Assembly: GCA_030535245.1 (NCBI GenBank)
Contig: JAUNBJ010000007.1
Location: 1-59,894 of the forward strand
Length of the DNA stretch: 59,894 nucleotides
Direction of reading: 5' to 3'
Source: Planctomycetia bacterium
GTDB taxonomy: Bacteria; Planctomycetota; Planctomycetia; Pirellulales; Thermoguttaceae
Under the pieces are notes generated by a model. It ran no database searches, was not told where the DNA came from, and saw nothing but the letters and a program-made list of their open reading frames with translations. Below, piece by piece: positions 25,975 to 34,712 of this stretch; position 1 is the stretch's first letter; the number at the start of each line of letters is the position of its first letter. A program made the translations under genes and the position numbers.

Positions 25975-27587
25975 TCCTGCTCATCGACAATTACGACAGT
26001 TTTTCCTACAATTTATACCAGTTGGTCGGTACGATTCTGAACGGGGAATCGGAGATTCGCGTGATTCGCAACGACGAATGCACCGTTGCGGAAATCGAGG
26101 CGATGAAGCCAGAGGGGATTCTCCTTTCGCCCGGGCCGGGGAAACCGACGGACGCGGGGGTCTGTATCGACGTGGTGCGATATTTTGCCGGGAAGCTCCC
26201 GATTTTGGGCGTTTGCCTGGGGCATCAGGCGATTTGCGAGGCGTTTGACGTGACGGTTTCCTACGCGAAACATCTCATGCACGGCAAACCGTCGGCAGTC
26301 CATCTGGATGGTACGTGCCACCTTTTCGCAGGAATGCCGGAAACGATTTCCGCAGCACGGTATCACTCGTTGGCGGCGGTTCCGGAGACGATGCACAAGC
26401 CGCTTGTCGTGACGGCGAAAAGCGACGATGGCGAGATCATGGCGGTCGCACACGAAAAGTACGACGTATACGGCGTGCAGTTTCATCCCGAATCGATCCT
26501 GACACCCCAGGGGGCCTCCATCCTGCGGAATTTTCTGAATCTGCGAAAAAGGGAAGCGAAACCTGCCGACCCGGTGAAAACGGCGATTCGGTCGGTCATC
26601 GGGGGAAAGGACCTCGATTTTGAGACGGCCCGAACGCTCATGCGTGGCATGATGAACGGCACGGTGACAAGCGCTCAGGCCGCGTCGCTTCTCACGGCCC
26701 TGCAGCTGAAAGGGGAAAGCGTGGACGAAATCACCGCGTGCGCCACGGTCATGCGGGAGGAAGCACATTGCTTTACGCCGGAGTTCGACGTGATGGACAT
26801 CGTGGGAACCGGGGGGGACGGCGTGGGGACGTTCAACATTTCGACCACCACCCTGTTCGTCGTCGCGGCGGGCGGGGTTCCGGTGGCCAAGCATGGCAAT
26901 CGGGCGGTTTCCAGCAAATCGGGAGCCGCCGACGTGCTGGAGAAACTCGGCGTCCGGATCGACGTTTCCCCGCAACACAGTTACGCCGCACTGAAGCAGC
27001 TCGGAGTCTGTTTCCTGTTCGCGCAAAAGTACCACACCGCCAGCCGGAGCGTCGCCAATGTGCGGAGCGAGTTGGGGGTACGGACGCTGTTCAACATTTT
27101 GGGGCCGCTTGCCAATCCGGCGGGGGCGACGTTGCAGTTGATGGGGGTGTTTCGGGAAGGGCTGGTCGAGCCGATGGCCCGCGTGCTGTCCCACCTGGGC
27201 GTACGGCGGGGGATGGTGGTCTATGGCGAAGATGGGCTGGACGAGGCGACCGTCACGACCCGCACCAAAATCTGCGAAGTCCATGGCGAAACCCTGAAAA
27301 CGTCGTGGATCACGCCGGAAGAAATGGGGTTGAAACGGTGGGCTTTGAGCGACCTTGTGGGTGGTTCCGCCGAGGAAAATGCAGCCATCACCCGCAACCT
27401 TTTGAGCGGTCGTGAAAGGGGAGCGAAGCGGGAGATTGTGTTGCTGAACGCCGGGCTGTGCCTGTATCTGGCCGGAAAAGCCGACACGATTCCCGATGGG
27501 GTAACGCTTGCCGGAACGCTGATCGATTCGGGCGAGGCGCTGCGGAAATTGAACGCGCTGGTATCCTTTTTACAAGACGAATCCTGA
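25971..27587 (+). CDS. trpGD: Fused anthranilate synthase glutaminase / anthranilate phosphoribosyltransferase
   Basis: A 538-residue bifunctional protein. Residues 1 to about 190 are the class I glutamine amidotransferase: DNYDSFSYNL, LSPGPGKP, nucleophile C82 in GVCLGHQ, and QFHPESIL supplying His and Glu. After a short linker, residues ~205-538 are TrpD: GTGGDG, NISTTT, KHGNRAVSSKSGAADVLE, SVANVRSELGVRTLFNILGPL and GEDGLDE, binding PRPP and anthranilate. The same fusion occurs in enterobacteria but is not universal. It provides ammonia to TrpE and performs the second step of tryptophan synthesis. Confidence 0.96.
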   Translation: MILLIDNYDSFSYNLYQLVGTILNGESEIRVIRNDECTVAEIEAMKPEGILLSPGPGKPTDAGVCIDVVRYFAGKLPILGVCLGHQAICEAFDVTVSYAKHLMHGKPSAVHLDGTCHLFAGMPETISAARYHSLAAVPETMHKPLVVTAKSDDGEIMAVAHEKYDVYGVQFHPESILTPQGASILRNFLNLRKREAKPADPVKTAIRSVIGGKDLDFETARTLMRGMMNGTVTSAQAASLLTALQLKGESVDEITACATVMREEAHCFTPEFDVMDIVGTGGDGVGTFNISTTTLFVVAAGGVPVAKHGNRAVSSKSGAADVLEKLGVRIDVSPQHSYAALKQLGVCFLFAQKYHTASRSVANVRSELGVRTLFNILGPLANPAGATLQLMGVFREGLVEPMARVLSHLGVRRGMVVYGEDGLDEATVTTRTKICEVHGETLKTSWITPEEMGLKRWALSDLVGGSAEENAAITRNLLSGRERGAKREIVLLNAGLCLYLAGKADTIPDGVTLAGTLIDSGEALRKLNALVSFLQDES

Positions 27588-27604
27588 AAGGCAAAAGGGA
27601 GATG

Positions 27605-28375
27605 ATGGGAATATTGGAAACGATTGCCGCGAAACGGCGCGAGGATGTAGAGGAACGAAAACGGCTCCACCCGCTGCATGAGATTGCGTATCCGGAGGTA
27701 AAAACATGGCCGTTTGAGCAGGCATTGAAAGGGGAGGGGATCGCGTTTATCTGCGAGGTGAAAAAGGCGTCGCCGTCGAAAGGGGTGCTTGCCGAGACGT
27801 TCCCCTACCTGCAAATTGCGAAGGAATACGAACAGGCGGGGGCGGCGGCCATTTCCGTGCTGACCGAACCGAACTGGTTCCAGGGGCAGGACGCGTACCT
27901 GCGGGAGATCGCCGCATCGGTTTCCGTTCCGGTGCTGCGGAAAGATTTCACCATCGACCCGTATCAGATTTATGAGGCGAAGCAGCTGGGGGCGGCGGCC
28001 GTGCTGCTGATTGCGGCACTGCTCGACATGACGAAATTGCGGGAGTTTTTGAGTGTTGCGCACGCACTTGGGCTGTCGGCCATCGTGGAGGCGCACACCG
28101 AAGCGGAAGTCGATTCGGCGTTGGAGTCCGGAGCCAGAATCGTCGGCGTGAACAATCGGAATCTGAAAACGTTTGCGGTCGATTTGAACACGACGCTCAC
28201 CCTGCGAAAACGGGTTCCGGACGATCGGATTTTCATTTCGGAAAGCGGTATCCGCACCCCTGCCGACATGGCGCGACTGCGAGATGCCGGCGTGGATGCG
28301 GTATTGATCGGCGAAACGCTCATGCAGAGCACCGACAAACAACAGACGCTTGCACAACTGCGGGGCATGCCATGA
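27605..28375 (+). CDS. trpC: Indole-3-glycerol-phosphate synthase
   Basis: A 256-residue TIM-barrel enzyme converting CdRP to indole-3-glycerol phosphate. Motifs: CEVKKASPSKG (catalytic Lys), SVLTEPNWFQG, LRKDFTIDPYQIYEA, GVNNRNLKTF, FISESGI and the phosphate-binding DAVLIGETLM. Two adjacent ATGs (27602, 27605) follow GGGAG; the second gives better spacing. The stop overlaps the trpF start (ATGA at 28372-28375). Confidence 0.95.
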   Translation: MGILETIAAKRREDVEERKRLHPLHEIAYPEVKTWPFEQALKGEGIAFICEVKKASPSKGVLAETFPYLQIAKEYEQAGAAAISVLTEPNWFQGQDAYLREIAASVSVPVLRKDFTIDPYQIYEAKQLGAAAVLLIAALLDMTKLREFLSVAHALGLSAIVEAHTEAEVDSALESGARIVGVNNRNLKTFAVDLNTTLTLRKRVPDDRIFISESGIRTPADMARLRDAGVDAVLIGETLMQSTDKQQTLAQLRGMP

Positions 28376-28986
28376 TACGACTGAAAATATGCGGTCTGTC
28401 GCGGCCATGCGACATCGATTTCGTGAACGAGGCGAAGCCGGATTTCGTGGGGTTCGTGTTTGCCAAAAGCCGACGTCAGGTCACGGCAAAACAGGCGGCG
28501 ACGTTGCGTCGTGCGCTGCTTCCGGGAATCGTGCCGGTGGGCGTTTTCGTGAACGAACCGTTGGAAATGGTGGAGGCGCTTTGTCGGGACGGCGTGGTGG
28601 AATGGGTGCAGCTTCATGGAAACGAAGATGCCCGTTACGTCGCGGAACTTCGGGAAAAAACGGACGCTCCGATCATTCGAGCGTTTCGGGTCGATTCGGA
28701 AAGCGATCTGGAAACATGCCGGAATTTTCCCGCCGATTTCCTGCTTTTGGATCACGCGCAAGGCGGTACGGGAACGGCGTTTGACTGGAATATATTGCGA
28801 ACTTTTGGCGAAAAGTGGCCGGACTTTTCGCGACGTGTTTTTCTGGCCGGGGGCATTCGGCTGGAAAACGTTCTGGAAGCGAGGACGCTGCGGCCCTACG
28901 CGCTGGACACCAGCAGCGGTGTGGAAACGGACGGCTTCAAAGATCGGCGTAAAATTTTGGAACTGGTGAAAAAGGCACGAGCCTGA
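28372..28986 (+). CDS. trpF: Phosphoribosylanthranilate isomerase
   Basis: A 204-residue TIM barrel. The general-base cysteine is in LKICGL at the N-terminus and the catalytic Asp in [16 protein letters not shown]; phosphate-binding GGIRLENV and DTSSGVE occur near the C-terminus. The segment [10 protein letters not shown] matches the family's F-x-F-x-x-x-S-x-R. Coupled to trpC by a four-base overlap. Confidence 0.95.
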   Translation: MIRLKICGLSRPCDIDFVNEAKPDFVGFVFAKSRRQVTAKQAATLRRALLPGIVPVGVFVNEPLEMVEALCRDGVVEWVQLHGNEDARYVAELREKTDAPIIRAFRVDSESDLETCRNFPADFLLLDHAQGGTGTAFDWNILRTFGEKWPDFSRRVFLAGGIRLENVLEARTLRPYALDTSSGVETDGFKDRRKILELVKKARA

Positions 28987-28997
28987 GGGAGGAAACC

Positions 28998-30179
28998 ATG
29001 GGGAATACCCGCTATGGCGTTTTCGGGGGACAATACATTCCGGAAACACTGATGAACGAGATGCTTCGTCTGGAGGCGAATTACGAACATTTCAAGAACG
29101 ACCCCGCATTTACGGCGGAGCTGGATCAGCTGAATCGGGAATATTCGGGACGTCCGTCGCTATTGTACTTCGCGAAGAAAATGTCGGAGGATTTGGGCGG
29201 TGCACGGATTTACCTGAAACGCGAAGACCTGAACCATACCGGATCGCATAAGATCAACAACGCGTTGGGGCAATGCCTGCTGGCGCAAAAGATGGGTAAA
29301 ACGCGGGTCATTGCCGAAACCGGAGCAGGGCAGCATGGCGTGGCGACGGCGACCGCAGCGGCGTTTCTGGGGCTGGAATGTGAAATTTTCATGGGAAAAG
29401 AGGATACCCAGCGGCAGGCGCTGAACGTCTATCGGATGAAACTTTTGGGGGCACGCGTACACCCGGTCACGTCTGGCACCATGACACTGAAGGATGCCGT
29501 GAACGAAACGTTTCGCGAATGGACGACCCGCGTGGCAGACACGCATTATGTGCTGGGTTCCGTCATGGGGCCGCACCCGTTTCCGATGATCGTGCGGGAT
29601 TTCCAAAGCGTTATCAGCCGCGAGGCCCGGCAGCAGGTTCTGGACGTGGAAGGGAAACTGCCGACGCTTGTCGCCGCATGCGTCGGTGGCGGCAGCAACG
29701 CGATGGGGATGTTTTACCATTTCCTCCAGGACGACGTGCAACTCGTCGGCTGCGAGGCGGCGGGCGAAGGGGTCGATACCGACCGAACGGCGGCGTCGAT
29801 TGCCCGTGGAAAACCAGGAATATTCCATGGCATGAAATCGTATTTCTGTCAGGACGAAAATGGCCAAATTGCTCCGGTGTACTCCATTTCCGCGGGGCTG
29901 GACTACCCTGGAATCGGCCCGGAACATGCGTGGCTGCACGACTCCGGCCGCGCGAAGTATCTCCCCGTGACCGACGAGGAAGCGGTACGGGCGTTCGAGT
30001 ATCTGGCCCGTACGGAGGGAATCATCTGCGCGATTGAAAGTGCCCACGCGGTGGCGTACGTGCAAAAAATCGCTCCGACGATGAAAAGAGACGATGTGAT
30101 TCTTGTGTGTCTGTCCGGACGCGGCGACAAAGACGTGGCGTCCATTGCAAAATATCGGGGGGAGGTGCTCCATGAATAA
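28998..30179 (+). CDS. trpB: Tryptophan synthase beta chain
   Basis: A 393-residue PLP enzyme condensing indole with serine. The PLP-binding lysine lies in [14 protein letters not shown], the phosphate-binding loop in [12 protein letters not shown], and the indole/serine site in GETGAGQH-type [13 protein letters not shown]. Starts 11 bp after trpF with GGGAGGAAA upstream. It overlaps trpA by 8 bp, which fits co-assembly of the alpha-beta complex. Confidence 0.97.
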   Translation: MGNTRYGVFGGQYIPETLMNEMLRLEANYEHFKNDPAFTAELDQLNREYSGRPSLLYFAKKMSEDLGGARIYLKREDLNHTGSHKINNALGQCLLAQKMGKTRVIAETGAGQHGVATATAAAFLGLECEIFMGKEDTQRQALNVYRMKLLGARVHPVTSGTMTLKDAVNETFREWTTRVADTHYVLGSVMGPHPFPMIVRDFQSVISREARQQVLDVEGKLPTLVAACVGGGSNAMGMFYHFLQDDVQLVGCEAAGEGVDTDRTAASIARGKPGIFHGMKSYFCQDENGQIAPVYSISAGLDYPGIGPEHAWLHDSGRAKYLPVTDEEAVRAFEYLARTEGIICAIESAHAVAYVQKIAPTMKRDDVILVCLSGRGDKDVASIAKYRGEVLHE

Positions 30180-31017
30180 TATTGCCAACGCTTTTAAGCA
30201 CGGAAAAGCCTTTATCGCATTTTTGACCGCCGGCGATCCGACGATCGAAAAAACGGAGGAATTTATCCTCGAAGCGGTGCGTGGCGGTGCGGATTTAATC
30301 GAAATCGGCATTCCCTTCAGCGACCCCATCGCCGAGGGAATCGTCATTCAGGAAGCGGATATTCGCGCCCTGCGTTCGGGAACCACGCCCGACAAGATTT
30401 TCGCCATGGTCGCCCGGCTGCGGAAGAAAACCGACGTTCCGCTGGTGTTCATGTCCTACGTGAACCCGCTGTTCCATTACGGTTTCGACGCTTTCTTCGC
30501 GAAGTGTGCCGAGGTTGGAATCGATGGGGTAATCCTCCCCGACGTGCCGTATGAGGAGAAAGAAGAAATTCGCGAAACGGCGGAAAAACATGGGGTGGCC
30601 GTCATCTCCATGATCGCACCGACGTCCGAACAACGGATTGCCGAGATTGCGAAAAACGCGTCGGGGTTCATGTACGTCGTTTCGTCGTTGGGGGTGACGG
30701 GTGTGCGGAGCGAAATCCAGACCGACCTGCCCGCCATTCTGGACGTGGTACGACGTTCCAGCGACATCCCCGCCGCCGTTGGTTTTGGAATCAGCACCCC
30801 CGAACAGGCGAGGAAAATCTCCCAGTGTTGCGATGGGGTTATCGTCGGCAGTGCCATCGTCCGCATCATCGCCCAATACGGAGAAGCCGCCGGGCCAAAA
30901 GTTTATGAATATGTAAAATCCATGGTTAATGCCATTAACAATTATCAATTAATCCTGTTTCCCCCCAACTGTTCAAGAGGGGCGGATTCTGGTATAATGA
31001 GGAAAAATATCATGTGA
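30172..31017 (+). CDS. trpA: Tryptophan synthase alpha chain with repeat-derived C-terminal extension
   Basis: A 281-residue TIM barrel cleaving indole-3-glycerol phosphate. Catalytic Glu and Asp are in [11 protein letters not shown] (E44, D51 region); [21 protein letters not shown] and GFGISTPEQ are conserved. The start at 30172 overlaps trpB and is preceded by GGGGGGAGG. The normal end of TrpA is near KVYEYVKS; from residue 251 on, about 31 residues are encoded by heptamer-type repeat DNA (30922-30955) and by the dnaE promoter region. The extension looks acquired by loss of the original stop and probably hangs off the last helix. Confidence 0.93.
   Translation: MNNIANAFKHGKAFIAFLTAGDPTIEKTEEFILEAVRGGADLIEIGIPFSDPIAEGIVIQEADIRALRSGTTPDKIFAMVARLRKKTDVPLVFMSYVNPLFHYGFDAFFAKCAEVGIDGVILPDVPYEEKEEIRETAEKHGVAVISMIAPTSEQRIAEIAKNASGFMYVVSSLGVTGVRSEIQTDLPAILDVVRRSSDIPAAVGFGISTPEQARKISQCCDGVIVGSAIVRIIAQYGEAAGPKVYEYVKSMVNAINNYQLILFPPNCSRGADSGIMRKNIM
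30922..30955. repeat. Heptamer-type repeat inside the trpA reading frame
   Basis: ATGGTTA and ATTAACA/ATTATCA-type units, the same family as the intergenic repeats, but here translated as the final part of TrpA. Confidence 0.8.
30990..30998 (+). promoter_or_regulatory. Extended -10 promoter of dnaE, inside trpA
   Basis: TGGTATAAT (TATAAT at 30993-30998) with a weak -35 (GTTCAA, 30971-30976). It lies in the last codons of trpA, 34 bp before the dnaE ATG, so dnaE can be expressed apart from the trp genes. Confidence 0.6.
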
Positions 31018-31031
31018 AAGGAGTCCTCGTT

Positions 31032-34000
31032 ATGGCGGAACGACCGTTTGTTCATCTGCATTGTCATAGTGAATACAGTCTTTTGGATGGGGCTGGAAGT
31101 GTAAAACGTCTGGCAGCCCGCGCGGCGGAGCTGGGGATGAATGCGTTGGCGCTGACCGACCATGGAAACCTGTACGGAATCCGGAAGTTTTACAAGGCGG
31201 CGCACGACGCGGGAATCAAGCCGATTTTGGGGTTTGAGGCGTACGTAGCACTGGGGAGCCGGTTTGAGAAGCAGGGGGCGTCGTCGAAGATGTACCATCT
31301 GACGCTTCTTTCCGAGTCGCGTGTGGGGTTCCAGAACCTGATGAAGCTGGCGTCGAAGGCGTTCATGGAAGGTTTTTATTACAAGCCGCGAATCGACCGG
31401 GAGTTACTCAAGGAATATAGCGACGGGCTGATCGTTCTCAGCGGTTGTCTGGGGGGAGAAGTCAACCAGCATCTCATATCGGGAAACACGCCGAACGTGG
31501 AGAAGGCGCTCGAAACCATCGCGTGGTACAAGAATGTTTTCGGCGACCGGTATTATTTGGAGATCCAGAACAACGGCATGGATTTGCAGCATACGGCGAC
31601 GCGGCACATGATCCCTCTGGCGGCGGAAACGGGAGTTCCGTTGGTGGCGACCAGCGACGTCCATTACGTTCTGGAAAAGGACTCCGATACGCAGGACATT
31701 TTGCTGTGCATCAATACGGGGAAGTACCGTACCGACACGGCCCGCATGAAGATGGAGACGAACCAGTTTTTTCTGCGAAGTCCGGAGGAGATGTACGCGG
31801 TTTTTCCAGGGCAGGAGGAGGCGGTCGCCCGATCGCAGGAAATTGCCGACCGGTGTAACGTCGAGCTGGACACGGGTAAGCGGTTTTTCCCGGTCTTTTC
31901 GCCTCCAGAGGGGTATGGCGAGACGGATTACCTGCGGCATTTGGCGTATCAGGGGTTGCGGAAAAATTACGAAAAGGAACCGAAACGGTGGAAAGACGGT
32001 ATCGTCGGCGGCGAGCTTTCCGACGAGGTGCTGACTCGGCTGGATACGGAGTTGGGGGTTATCGAAAGGCAGGGGTATCCGAATTACTTCCTGATCGTGT
32101 GGGATTTTGTGCGGGTGGCACACGAACGGGGGATTTCGTGTACGGCGCGTGGTTCGGGCGTGGGGTCGCTGGTCTGTTACGGACTGGGAATCAGTCGGAT
32201 GTGTCCGTTGGAGTACGACCTGCTGTTCGAGCGATTCCTGGATGTGAATCGTAAAGAGGCGCCGGATATCGATATCGACTTCGAGCGTGAGCGGCGAAGC
32301 GAGGTGCTGCAATACGTGAAGGAAAAGTACGGCGAGGCGAACGTTGCGCAGATCGGTATTTTTGGCACCATGAAAGCCAAGGCAGCCATCAAGGATGTGG
32401 GGCGGGTGCTGGGAATGCCGATTCCGCGGGTGGTGGAGGTCACGTCCAAAATTCCAGGCACGCCGAAAATCACCCTTACCAAGGCGTTGGAAGGGAACCC
32501 GGACTTGCGGAAGCTGTACGAGGAGGATTCCGAAATTCACGAGCTGGTGGAATATGCCAAGGGGTGCGAGGGGTTGGCCCGGCAAGCGGGGACGCACGCC
32601 TGCGCAACGGTCATCGCGCCTCAGCCGGTGGTGGAATTTGTGCCGATGCAGGTCGATAAAAAGGGGAACGTCGTCACGCAGTGGGAAGGGGCGGAAGTCG
32701 AGGAAGCGGGCCTGCTGAAGATGGACTTTCTGGGGCTGATCAACCTGACGATCCTTTCGGAAACGATGAATTTCATCGAGCAGACGACCGGACGCAGGCT
32801 GGATCCGTATGAGTTCCCCATCGACGACAAGGAGACGTATGCCTTGCTCTGTCGCGGTGAGTCGAAGGGGGTGTTTCAGTTGGAGAGCGACGGAATGCGT
32901 TCTCTGCTTCAGCGTATGCGTCCGGACAATCTGCGGGATATTATCGCCACGTTGGCCCTGTATCGTCCGGGGCCGTTGGAAGGGGGGATGGTCGATACGT
33001 ACATCAACGTCAAACACCACCGGCAGAAGGCGGAATACATTCACCCGGTGATGAAAGACGTGCTGGAGGAAACGTACGGCGTGATGGTCTATCAGGAACA
33101 GATCATGCGTATTTTCAACCGGCTGGGGAAGATCGAGCTGTCCAGTTCGTACAAGTGCATCAAGGCGATCAGCAAAAAGAAGCACGACATCATCGCGAAG
33201 TTCAAAGCGGAATTTGTCGAGGGGTGCAAGTCCAACGGCTTGACGGAAAAGAACGCCGAGGACATTTTCGCCCTGATTGAGAAATTCGCAGGATACGGCT
33301 TCAACAAAAGCCACACGACGGCCTACGCGAAAATCGCGTTCATGACGGCGTACCTGAAAACGCACTATCCGGTCGAGTTCATGGCGGCGTTGCTCTCCGG
33401 CGACATTTCCGGGCGTAATTTCACGAAAAAGGATGCCACGGTCATTCACCTGGAGGATTGCAGGCTGATGGGGGTGGAGGTCGTCGGGCCGGACGTGAAC
33501 ACGTGCGAGGCGAAATATCGGATCGAGGATGGAAAGATTTTCTTCGCCATGATGGCGGTCAAGGGGTGCAGCGAAGCGGCTGCCGATGCCATTCGGGAAG
33601 AACGGCTGCGGCATGGGCCTTTCACCGATATTTTCAACTTCTGTGAGCGGGTCAACCTCAAAACGGTACCGCGTTCGACGATGCTGACGCTTTTGCAGGC
33701 GGGGGCGTTCGACGGTTTCGGGGCACACCGCTCGCAAATCGAGGCGGTTCTGGACAAGGCTATCCAGTCTGGCATGGCGAAAACCAAGGATCGTGAAAAG
33801 GGGCAACTTTCGCTGTTCGGTTTCGACGATGAAGAAGATTCCAACGGGGAAAACGCCGCGATCGACCTCCCCGACCTCCCGGAGTGGCCACGAATGGAGC
33901 TTCTGAACAAGGAAAAAGAGGTGCTGGGATATTACCGTTCCGGGCATCCCCTGGCGGAACATACGACGCTGCTTTCCCGGTACTGCACGCACGACACCTC

Positions 34001-34694
34001 CCAAGCCAAAGCCGCCGAGGATGGTGCCGCCGTGGTTCTGGGGGGAATGATCACGTCGCTGGCGTGGAAAACGACACGGCATGGCGACGCGTTCGCTTCG
34101 TTCGAGATGGAGGACCAGCAGGGAACCCTGCGTGCCACGATCTGGCCCGACACGGCCGCAGAGTACCGCAGCCTGATCGAATCGGGCAACATTGTCGCCT
34201 GCGTCGGACGCGTGGAGAAACAGAAATTCCAGAACGCTACCCCCTCCAAAAATGAGGATGCCGTGGACGACGAGGAAGAAATGATGTTGGAGGACGACGA
34301 CGCGGGAGCTTCCATCGCCGTCGAATCAACGACCGAGACGACCAGCGAAAGTGCCAATTTCATCATTGAAAAAGTCATTTCAATGGAGAGCCTGAAAAAC
34401 GACTACAACGACGGCATCGCCCTGCGGATACAGGAGGGGAAGCATACCCCCGAAACGCTGAAAACGCTTCGGGAAATTCTTCGTTCCTCCCCCGGCAGCG
34501 AGCGGGTGGAGATGATTCTTTACCTGCCCGAACACCGCGTCCGAATGCGGAGTGAAATGACCGTTCGCACCAGCCCCGACCTGGTGGGCCGTGTTCGCGA
34601 CCTTCTGGGAACCGAAAACGTGCATGTCTTAACACAAAAACTCCAACCCAAACCGCGAGAAGAAAAACCCTGGAAACGGAAACAGAAGTCCTGA
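31032..34694 (+). CDS. dnaE: DNA polymerase III subunit alpha
   Basis: A 1220-residue replicative polymerase. The ATG at 31032 follows AAAGGAG at 31017-31023. The N-terminal PHP domain keeps its metal residues (HLHCHSEYSLLDG, LTDHGNLYG), so an intrinsic proofreading or pyrophosphatase-like activity is possible. Catalytic aspartates are in PDIDIDFE (411-418), with a third in LLKMDFLGL. The tau/beta-binding and helix-hairpin-helix regions follow (GYGFNKSHTTAYA, and SQIEAVLDKA), then an OB-fold (LGGMITSLAWKTTRHG...). An acidic insertion (DDEEEMMLEDDD, about residue 1080) splits the C-terminal region and is unusual. DnaE1-type by layout. Confidence 0.97.
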   Translation: MAERPFVHLHCHSEYSLLDGAGSVKRLAARAAELGMNALALTDHGNLYGIRKFYKAAHDAGIKPILGFEAYVALGSRFEKQGASSKMYHLTLLSESRVGFQNLMKLASKAFMEGFYYKPRIDRELLKEYSDGLIVLSGCLGGEVNQHLISGNTPNVEKALETIAWYKNVFGDRYYLEIQNNGMDLQHTATRHMIPLAAETGVPLVATSDVHYVLEKDSDTQDILLCINTGKYRTDTARMKMETNQFFLRSPEEMYAVFPGQEEAVARSQEIADRCNVELDTGKRFFPVFSPPEGYGETDYLRHLAYQGLRKNYEKEPKRWKDGIVGGELSDEVLTRLDTELGVIERQGYPNYFLIVWDFVRVAHERGISCTARGSGVGSLVCYGLGISRMCPLEYDLLFERFLDVNRKEAPDIDIDFERERRSEVLQYVKEKYGEANVAQIGIFGTMKAKAAIKDVGRVLGMPIPRVVEVTSKIPGTPKITLTKALEGNPDLRKLYEEDSEIHELVEYAKGCEGLARQAGTHACATVIAPQPVVEFVPMQVDKKGNVVTQWEGAEVEEAGLLKMDFLGLINLTILSETMNFIEQTTGRRLDPYEFPIDDKETYALLCRGESKGVFQLESDGMRSLLQRMRPDNLRDIIATLALYRPGPLEGGMVDTYINVKHHRQKAEYIHPVMKDVLEETYGVMVYQEQIMRIFNRLGKIELSSSYKCIKAISKKKHDIIAKFKAEFVEGCKSNGLTEKNAEDIFALIEKFAGYGFNKSHTTAYAKIAFMTAYLKTHYPVEFMAALLSGDISGRNFTKKDATVIHLEDCRLMGVEVVGPDVNTCEAKYRIEDGKIFFAMMAVKGCSEAAADAIREERLRHGPFTDIFNFCERVNLKTVPRSTMLTLLQAGAFDGFGAHRSQIEAVLDKAIQSGMAKTKDREKGQLSLFGFDDEEDSNGENAAIDLPDLPEWPRMELLNKEKEVLGYYRSGHPLAEHTTLLSRYCTHDTSQAKAAEDGAAVVLGGMITSLAWKTTRHGDAFASFEMEDQQGTLRATIWPDTAAEYRSLIESGNIVACVGRVEKQKFQNATPSKNEDAVDDEEEMMLEDDDAGASIAVESTTETTSESANFIIEKVISMESLKNDYNDGIALRIQEGKHTPETLKTLREILRSSPGSERVEMILYLPEHRVRMRSEMTVRTSPDLVGRVRDLLGTENVHVLTQKLQPKPREEKPWKRKQKS

Positions 34695-34712
34695 ATCCCC
34701 GCGAATTGAAAA

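Noticed and set aside
31404..34082. An 892-codon open frame on the minus strand opposite dnaE
   Set aside because: It lies wholly inside dnaE, has a composition of Arg/His/Pro-rich shadow translation and no family motif or ribosome site.
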